Source: Lampris incognitus (taxonomy: Eukaryota; Chordata; Actinopteri; Lampriformes; Lampridae). From it: DNA of 64,000 nucleotides. Below are positions 58,097-64,000 of the stretch, in pieces; positions within the stretch are counted from its first letter, which is position 1; each line of letters starts with the position of its first letter. Below the pieces are notes generated by a model. The model was not told the origin of the DNA and did not search any database. It saw only the letters and a list, made by a program, of their open reading frames with translations. The position numbers and the translations under genes are program-made. The stretch lies in assembly GCF_029633865.1 (NCBI RefSeq), contig NC_079219.1:14054637-14118636 (forward strand), given 5' to 3'.

Positions 58097-58309
58097 GGAC
58101 AATTTAGTATGGCCGATTCGCCTGACCTGCATGTCTTTGGACTGTGGGAGGAAACCGGAGCCCCCGGAGAAAACCCACGCAGACATGGGGAGAACATGAA
58201 AACTCCACACAGAGGATGACCCCCAAGGTTGGACTACCCCAGGGCTTGAACCCAGGACCTTCTTGCTGTGAGGCGACCGGGCTAACCACTGTGCCGCATG
58301 CATAACACA
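57876..58309 (-). mobile_element. Family B (CA)n SINE, perfect 13-bp TSD
   Basis: Minus-strand copy 57889-58296 with head at 58296 (CGGCACAGTGGTTAGCCCGG), B-box GGGTTCAAGCCC, (GT)n of about 35 units, ending in (ATGG)n. CATGCATAACACA at 57876-57888 and 58297-58309. Confidence 0.96.
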
Positions 58310-61109
58310 AGCATACCAAAATAGAAGTTACAGGGAAGGCGAAAGGAAGGTGCAAAGGACTGGTGTGTGCATGTGTGTGATGTTGAGAAGGAGCAGATGT
58401 TGCAGCCGAACGTTTCAACTCGTTCTCGTGATCCATAAACTTTTGCAGCATACTTCCTTGAGATTCGCGCTGTAAAGTTTTCCCACCATGTACAGAAAGG
58501 ATGCCACTGCTTTGAGGGGGTCAACAAAATGTATGCTTTATGAAATTAAGTACCAAAGTTCAGTAGCAGCAGTAGACTCCCAGCAGCTGGGGCAGGGACG
58601 TAGTCCAAATTCTTTTGTTGAAGTTTTCACTCATAGTGCCGCGGGTGCTCGATCTGGGAGTAGGTTGTTATTGGATGTAATGTGGGTGTAGCAGGAGGAC
58701 AAAAACAAAACAAAAAACAAAAAAAGAACTCACTAATAGATGTTTCTATACGATCCTTGAGAATGCAAAATAACAATAATACAAATTTGTGTGAGACTAG
58801 TGGGACGTGACTTCCCTTTCCTAAATGTGTGATGCAATAAAAAAAATGATCAGTTTCATTTTGTCTCATTGAGGTTTTATCAACAACATACCAGCCATAG
58901 ACACAAGTATACTGCATTATACTGGCTGTGTTATTACAAACTATAACGGTTAGTGCATGTCATTAAAACAAACTTAAAAGAAAAAAACGCTTACCAATAT
59001 GCAGCCATTTCCCGTCCATTTTTTAATTTCCCGAGGCTGTGTACATCGAGCACAGCTCCCTATTTTTGCAGAGAGCACAACAAGCCTATATATACACTCA
59101 CTAATGTAAGACGCATCTGTTAGACCTCTCATTTCCATATAGCTGCCAGAGCATGAGAGAGCGCGTGATAGATCTGCTGGCTTCAGAACGAGTTTCATTA
59201 AAGCAAACTTAATTTTACAATAAAACGTAGATGCAGCGACGTAATAGATAACTCCTATAACAGCCCGCATAGCACAGCACCAGAACAACACCACAACATG
59301 GCTGATGTATGATGATGGCTGATGTCGATGCATGATCTCTCCCTCACTCTCGCTCTCCCTCTCTTGCTCACTCTCGCCCTCTCATTCTCTCTTGCTCTCT
59401 CTCTCTCGCTCTCTCATTCTCTCTCGCTCTGTCCCTCTCGCTCTCTCATTCTCTCTCCCTCTCACTCCCCCCCCCCTCAACTCTATTCATCTTCTAGCCC
59501 CTCTATCTATACATAGACACATAGGTGTCATCCAGTTTGTTTTCACCTTGTGTGATATTCACAGTGTGTGCAGCGGCGGCAGCAGACTTTGGATATTGAT
59601 CTCCAGAACAGTTATAGTCTCCTGACCTGTTTTCTCATGAATCTGTCTCTTTCTCTGGATGTGGAAAGTGAGGAGAATCCCGCTGAGCTTCAAGAGAGAC
59701 TCGCAGCATTAACATTATAAGCGTACAAACATGGCAGCGCAATTGAAACGCTGTCCCCCATAGGAGCACGCTGTCTACTACAGACGGGTTCAACGTCTGT
59801 TCAAACTGAACTGGGCCTGCTACACCCCTGCTATAATGGGCCTTATCTGGCAGAAGGATTAGTGTTCAACAGAGCAAAAACATCATTCAGCCATGGTCAG
59901 CTGGGAGGGCATTAGAAACCCCTGCCTGATGCATTGGCTTTGTAATCTGTCAACAAATGGAGGGAAACAGCGGAGCCTTGATTTGCCCTCATTACTAAAG
60001 CACGCTTTTATGGAAACTGAGGGAGAATGGGGTTTGAAGAAAAGACAAGTAAACCAGCTAGATAGGCTGGTGAAATGCATCAGGCTGGGGAAAGTGAACA
60101 AGTTGATTGGTAGAGGTTTATGATCTCTCTCCGGCTTGACTGACGGGGAAGAACATATTCAGCACTCTTGATATTACATCGAGTATGAAATATTATGTCT
60201 TGCTTGGTTATTTAGAGAGGCCAGCTGGCCATACCTGCTAATGGTCAGTGAATATTACTTTATGTAACATAGCGAGGCTGTAATACTAGCTAAAATGTAG
60301 AGCTTCTGCTACGCTTTTTGTGCAGACGGGGCTTTGACATGGATCAAGTCTCATGTTCCACTTAGAAGGATTGTCTGCCATTAACCATCATCTTGGGAGT
60401 AATTTGGTGGAATCTTTGAAAATACCGCAGTAACACTTTGGGTGTTTAAAATCTTTTCCCTTGTCAGATTGGGCGCATCCACCGGCTGTGTTAGACCAAA
60501 CCTGTAGATTACCTCATCTTGTCAAGTAGAAGGAACGATCACTCCCCCCGACCATTTCAGCTTGAGCTGTCGAGAAAAAGCAACTTAGGAAGAAGGCACC
60601 GAGTCTATCATGCAAGCAGAACATCCTTCCCCCCCCCCCATATATCTCCAAAAGTTTCCACTGCAAACTGGTTATAGCATCACCCTTTTAATAGCCAAGT
60701 GGAACCTGTAGCTCCACATTTAATGTTGTTGACCAAACATATAGGCAGATACCAGAGAGCTTTCTCCTATAGCTAGGGTTTACAAAAAATTTAAAATTCT
60801 ATGTCGAATGTCGACAGTGTGCAACAAAACCACCAGGCGTCCGGATGGACGATTAAGCTAAAGCAAAAAGAGCCCCTCGCATTGAGGAGAACAGTGAATT
60901 GTAATTGAGATGTACTGAATTGTAATTGAGCTCCATCGGTTCAGAACCAACAAGTCAATGGATCAGTTGAGCTTTCTTCGATTTCCGTGCTGGTCAGTTT
61001 TGTGTGACCAGTGATTCATCTTTGTGTGTTGCCCTTTGCCTTTTCTTGAGCAGAGGCTCTGTGCAATGGTGCCAATCTCACTGAGTTTTGAAGGGGGAAA
61101 AAAATCCTG
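58310..61109. other. No gene recognised; (CT)-rich tract 59336-59470
   Basis: Low-copy DNA. The pyrimidine tract is a run of CTCT/CTCG units with C-runs. A plus frame at 59893-60123 and others lack known domains. Confidence 0.45.
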
Positions 61110-61544
61110 TATCATTTTTTTGGGGGCTTTTTTCTGCTCCTTTTCCTCCCCAATTGTATTTAGCCAATTACCCCACTCTTCCGAGCCATCCCGGTTGCTG
61201 CTCCACCCTCTCTGCCGATCTGCGGAGGGTGCAGACTACCACGTGCCTCCTCCGATACACGAGTCGCCAGCCGCTTCTTTTCACCTGACAGTGAGGAGTA
61301 TCACCAGGGGGACATAGCGTGTGGGAGGGTCACATTATTCCCCCTAGTTCCCCCCGCACAGGCACCCCGACCGCCCAGAGGAGGCGCTAGTGCAATGACC
61401 AGGACACATACCCACATCTGGCTTCCCACCCGCAGACGTCCAACCAAGCCGGAGGTAACACGGGGATTCAAACCGGCGATCCCTCTGTTGGTAGGCAATG
61501 GAATAGACCGCTACGCTACCCGGACACCCCTCCTTTATCATTTT
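61110..61544 (-). mobile_element. Family A SINE with 9-bp TSD
   Basis: Minus-strand copy 61119-61535 (head GGGTGTCCGGGTAGCGTAGC, then GGTTTGAATCCCCGTGTTAC). TATCATTTT at 61110-61118 and 61536-61544. It lacks the CCCTACAGACACAATTGGC part of the body, a small internal deletion. Confidence 0.93.
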
Positions 61545-61920
61545 CAATCAAAAACAAAAAATGGAGATGAAAATGTCAGGTCTTAATACAGCAGTGATGA
61601 GCAAAGAAACTACCCTTCATGTTGCTTGCTGTTAGTAGGGTGAAAATTGGCTTTATTCATTTATTCATTGTGTATTAATGTGGCTACTTTATAGATTTAG
61701 ATATCCACCCGTGATAAAACTAACCATAACATAGTGAAAAGTAAATATGACTTTGTTCTTAAAAATAGATGATTTTTTTTTTTGCTAGTCTTTGACAGTG
61801 CCTTTAGCGGTCGATATTGGTGTTCATTATTGATGTGAACATGAAGCGAAAGAAGAAGAGCTTGATCCTGCACAGATTTTCATCAGTATAGAGTGGTTTT
61901 GGGTGTACTTTTTCAGCCCA

Positions 61921-62000
61921 CTTGTCCTCCATCATGGTATGTTGTCCTCCATCATGGTATGTTGTCCTCCATCATGGTATGTTGTCCTCCAACATGGTAT
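61921..62000. repeat. Four tandem copies of a 20-bp unit
   Basis: GTTGTCCTCCATCATGGTAT four times with one change in the last copy (AACATGG) and one at the first base. Confidence 0.97.
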
Positions 62001-62725
62001 GCCAATATCAGGAAACACATGAATGGATCAGAATGTGGAGATTGTATGTGTACTCTTTTGGACACTTTGCACATTTGTTACTCTTCCAGTGTACATGATG
62101 CATCCTGTGAATGATAGGATAGGCTATTTAAAGAGAAAAGGTCCTTTTTGTGGAGTTTCCCTCAGTCTAATGCTCCAAGTACGTACCTTCAGTTCAAGGC
62201 GGGAGAAGCAGTGCAACCCTGCACATTACTATGTCAATGTGGAAAAGAAGCGCAATACCTTAAGTGGCTGTTTTGAGTGGTGTTACAGCTGTAGGTGGAA
62301 ACACCATTAACATGAAGGGGTAAGGGGACTAGTAAGTCACTCCACATGGGAGCAGGCAAATGAGGGGAAGGTAAGTTGCTATGGCAAGCAGCATATCAGC
62401 CCATGTAGACGGACTCTGCTGAAGAAAAGCTGTGTAAGGCTCTTTGTCTAGGTTTCAGTCATACAAGTGATTAGGGGGAGATGGTGTGGAAAAAAAATGT
62501 GGTTACCTAGACCAGAGAGAGAGAGTTTGAACCAGTTTGCCCTGAATGATGGATGTATCCCACAGGGTTTTTGTTATAGTGACTGTAATGGATCACGCCA
62601 GTCTGCAGAAATGCAATGGGGTTAAACCCTCTAAATCCAGCTGAGTACTGTTGTATGTGTATTTTGTCCATTTCCTTGGTTCAAAGAAACTTCTGAAAAA
62701 GATGGTCTTTGCTGTCCTGATCAGA
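62001..62725. other. No gene recognised
   Basis: Low-copy DNA. No domain or repeat signature. Confidence 0.5.
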
Positions 62726-62820
62726 ATCAGAGTCAACTTTACTGGCCAAGTGTGTCTATACGTATGAGGAATTTGACTCCGGTTTACAGCAGCTTCTACC
62801 ACTTCCACACATCACTCACA
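62726..62820 (+). repeat. Short dispersed fish repeat fragment
   Basis: AATCAGAGTCAACTTTACTGGCCAAGTG and GAGGAATTTGACTCCGGTTT resemble a common fish repeat of the AATCAG...TTTATTGGCCAAG type. Only a fragment is present. Confidence 0.5.
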
Positions 62821-62854
62821 AAAATAAAACAACTAAAACAAAAAAGGAAAACAA

Positions 62855-63260
62855 GGGCGTCCGGGTAATGTAGCGGTCTACTCTGTTGCCTACCAATACG
62901 GGGATCGTAGGTTCGAATCCCCTGTCCCTAAAGACACAATTGGCTGGATCTGCAGGTGGGAAGCCGGATGTGGGTATGTGTCCTGGTCACTTCACTAGCA
63001 CCTCCTCTGGTCGGTCAGGGTGCCTGTTCGGGGGGGAGGGGGAACTGGGGGGAATAGCGTGATCCTCCCATGTGCTACACCCCCCTGGTGTAACTCACTG
63101 TCAGATGAAAAGAAGCTGCTGGTGACTCCACATGTATTGGAGGAGACATGTGGTAGTCTGCAGCCCTCCCCAGATTGGCAGAGGGTGTGGAGCAGCGACT
63201 GGGATGGCTCCCCATGTACAATTGGGGAGAAAAAGAAGGGGAAATCCAGAAAAAGATATT
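62855..63260 (+). mobile_element. Family A SINE, no clear TSD
   Basis: GGGCGTCCGGGTAATGTAGC, B-box GGTTCGAATCCCC, a small deletion after CCCTGT, the standard body, and tail ACAATTGGGGAGAAAAAGAA. No duplication was recognised at the ends. Confidence 0.92.
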
Positions 63261-63349
63261 AAAGGAATAACTAGACTAATAGAGGTTAATTTGTATGGAC
63301 AACAGGTATGTCACAACTATACAGAGTTTTGCTATGGCTGAATAATCAA

Positions 63350-63465
63350 TAACTTATTATGCTTATATATTATTATATTGCTTATATATTATAACTTTAT
63401 AACTTATTATGATTACATACTATATAGTAATATTATATTATATACTAAAAATATATACTATATAT
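63350..63465. repeat. AT-rich low-complexity tract
   Basis: TTATATATTATTATA-type repeats, adjacent to the inverted dimer. Confidence 0.85.
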
Positions 63466-63480
63466 TTATCTTCTTCTTCT

Positions 63481-63951
63481 TCTTCTTCTTTCAGCTTGTT
63501 CCCTGTTTCCCAGGGGTCGCCACAGCAGATTTGATAGTTTCCATCGGTACCCTGTGAGGGCACAGTAGTAATGGCGGTCATTGTTAACCAAGGCCTCGAC
63601 TGATCCGGTATGGTCTTGTCAATCCGCATAATGATTTGGCAATATTTTACATCAGATGCCCTTCCTGACACAACCACTAACCCTATGGACAGGGGCACAG
63701 GTAAAGGTCTGGATGCCGGATATATTTATATATTATATAATTATATACTATCCGACGTAAAATTTTGCCAAATCGTTATGCGGATTGACAAGACCATACC
63801 GGATCAGTCGAGGCTCCAAGACGGATCGGTCGAGGCCTGGGTTAACAACGGCTGCCATTGGTGCTGTGCCCTCACAGGGTACCTACTGATGGAAACTGTA
63901 CAATTCACTGTGGTGACCCCTCAGAAACAGGGAGAAAGCTGAAAGAAGAAG
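63481..63951. repeat. Inverted dimer (hairpin) of a LINE/SINE-like unit
   Basis: The arm 63481-63653 (CTTTCAGCTTGTTCCCTG, GGGGTCGCCACAGCAG, ACCCTGTGAGGGCACAG, GGCCTCGACTGATCCGGTAT, TTGTCAATCCGCATAA) is repeated as reverse complement at 63754-63951, where about 25 extra bases duplicate GACGGATCGGTCGAGG-like sequence. The 100-bp spacer carries GATGCCCTTCCTGACACAAC, a motif I know from 3' ends of fish RTE/Rex3-like elements. Confidence 0.8.
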
Positions 63952-64000
63952 ATAATTATATTCTATATTATACATTTATGTTATAAAAGTAATAATTTGT

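Overview
The window is nuclear DNA of a ray-finned fish, probably an advanced teleost. The evidence is the mix of repeats: L1, RTE and L2-type LINE remnants, several tRNA-derived SINE families with intact A/B boxes and target-site duplications (TSDs), hAT-like and palindromic MITE-like DNA elements, very long (CA)n and (TATC)n arrays, and the absence of any bacterial gene organisation. I found no intact host protein-coding gene, no rRNA and no free-standing tRNA gene. Almost every open frame is a decayed transposon frame, its antisense shadow, or translated microsatellite.

Layout. 1-740: an L2-type LINE fragment (minus) with another retroelement tail inserted. 2.3-2.7 kb: a degenerate nuclease-like domain typical of some retroelements (plus). 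2.85-11.0 kb: one old L1-type LINE on the minus strand (ORF1 near 10.9-10.1 kb, endonuclease near 8.7 kb, reverse transcriptase near 4.3-2.85 kb), cut open by four later insertions: two 5'-truncated RTE LINEs and two SINEs. 11.04-11.70 kb: a processed-looking fragment of the helicase gene ASCC3 with its domains in the wrong order, abutting the L1 5' end. 13.4-14.3 kb: a 0.94-kb terminal-inverted-repeat element. 15.5-16.9 kb: an internally deleted hAT-like transposon. 17.1-19.7 kb: a (CA)n SINE, a near-complete L2 reverse transcriptase and its 3' tail, and a degenerate SINE. 21.5-22.8 kb: a foldback element with about 330-bp inverted arms around about ten 47-bp repeats. 24-26.6 kb: three SINEs. 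28.6-31 kb: a palindromic MITE and a telomere-like repeat cassette. 31.8-32.8 kb: CpG-rich sequence with an NRF1-like palindrome, the best promoter candidate. 34.1-34.9 kb: SINE fragment and RTE tail. 37.6-38.6 kb: tandem SINEs. 39.4-40 kb: GC-rich block. 40.6-41.65 kb: a 1.05-kb Bkm-like (TATC)n/(TGTC)n plus (CA)n array. 45-45.8 kb: two SINEs. 47.3-49.0 kb: two inverted copies of a short MITE, one nested in a SINE and itself holding a hairpin insert. 50.4-51.4 kb: RTE tail in the centre of a palindrome, then a SINE. 51.4-62.7 kb: mostly low-copy AT-rich DNA with scattered SINEs and one homeodomain-motif-rich stretch that may be an enhancer. 63.5-63.95 kb: an inverted dimer of a LINE/SINE-like unit.

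No operon-like or pathway-like cooperation between genes is visible. The informative biology is retrotransposition history: LINE-driven SINE insertion shown by 9-16 bp TSDs, nested insertions that give relative ages, and several palindromic structures that direct TSDs do not explain.
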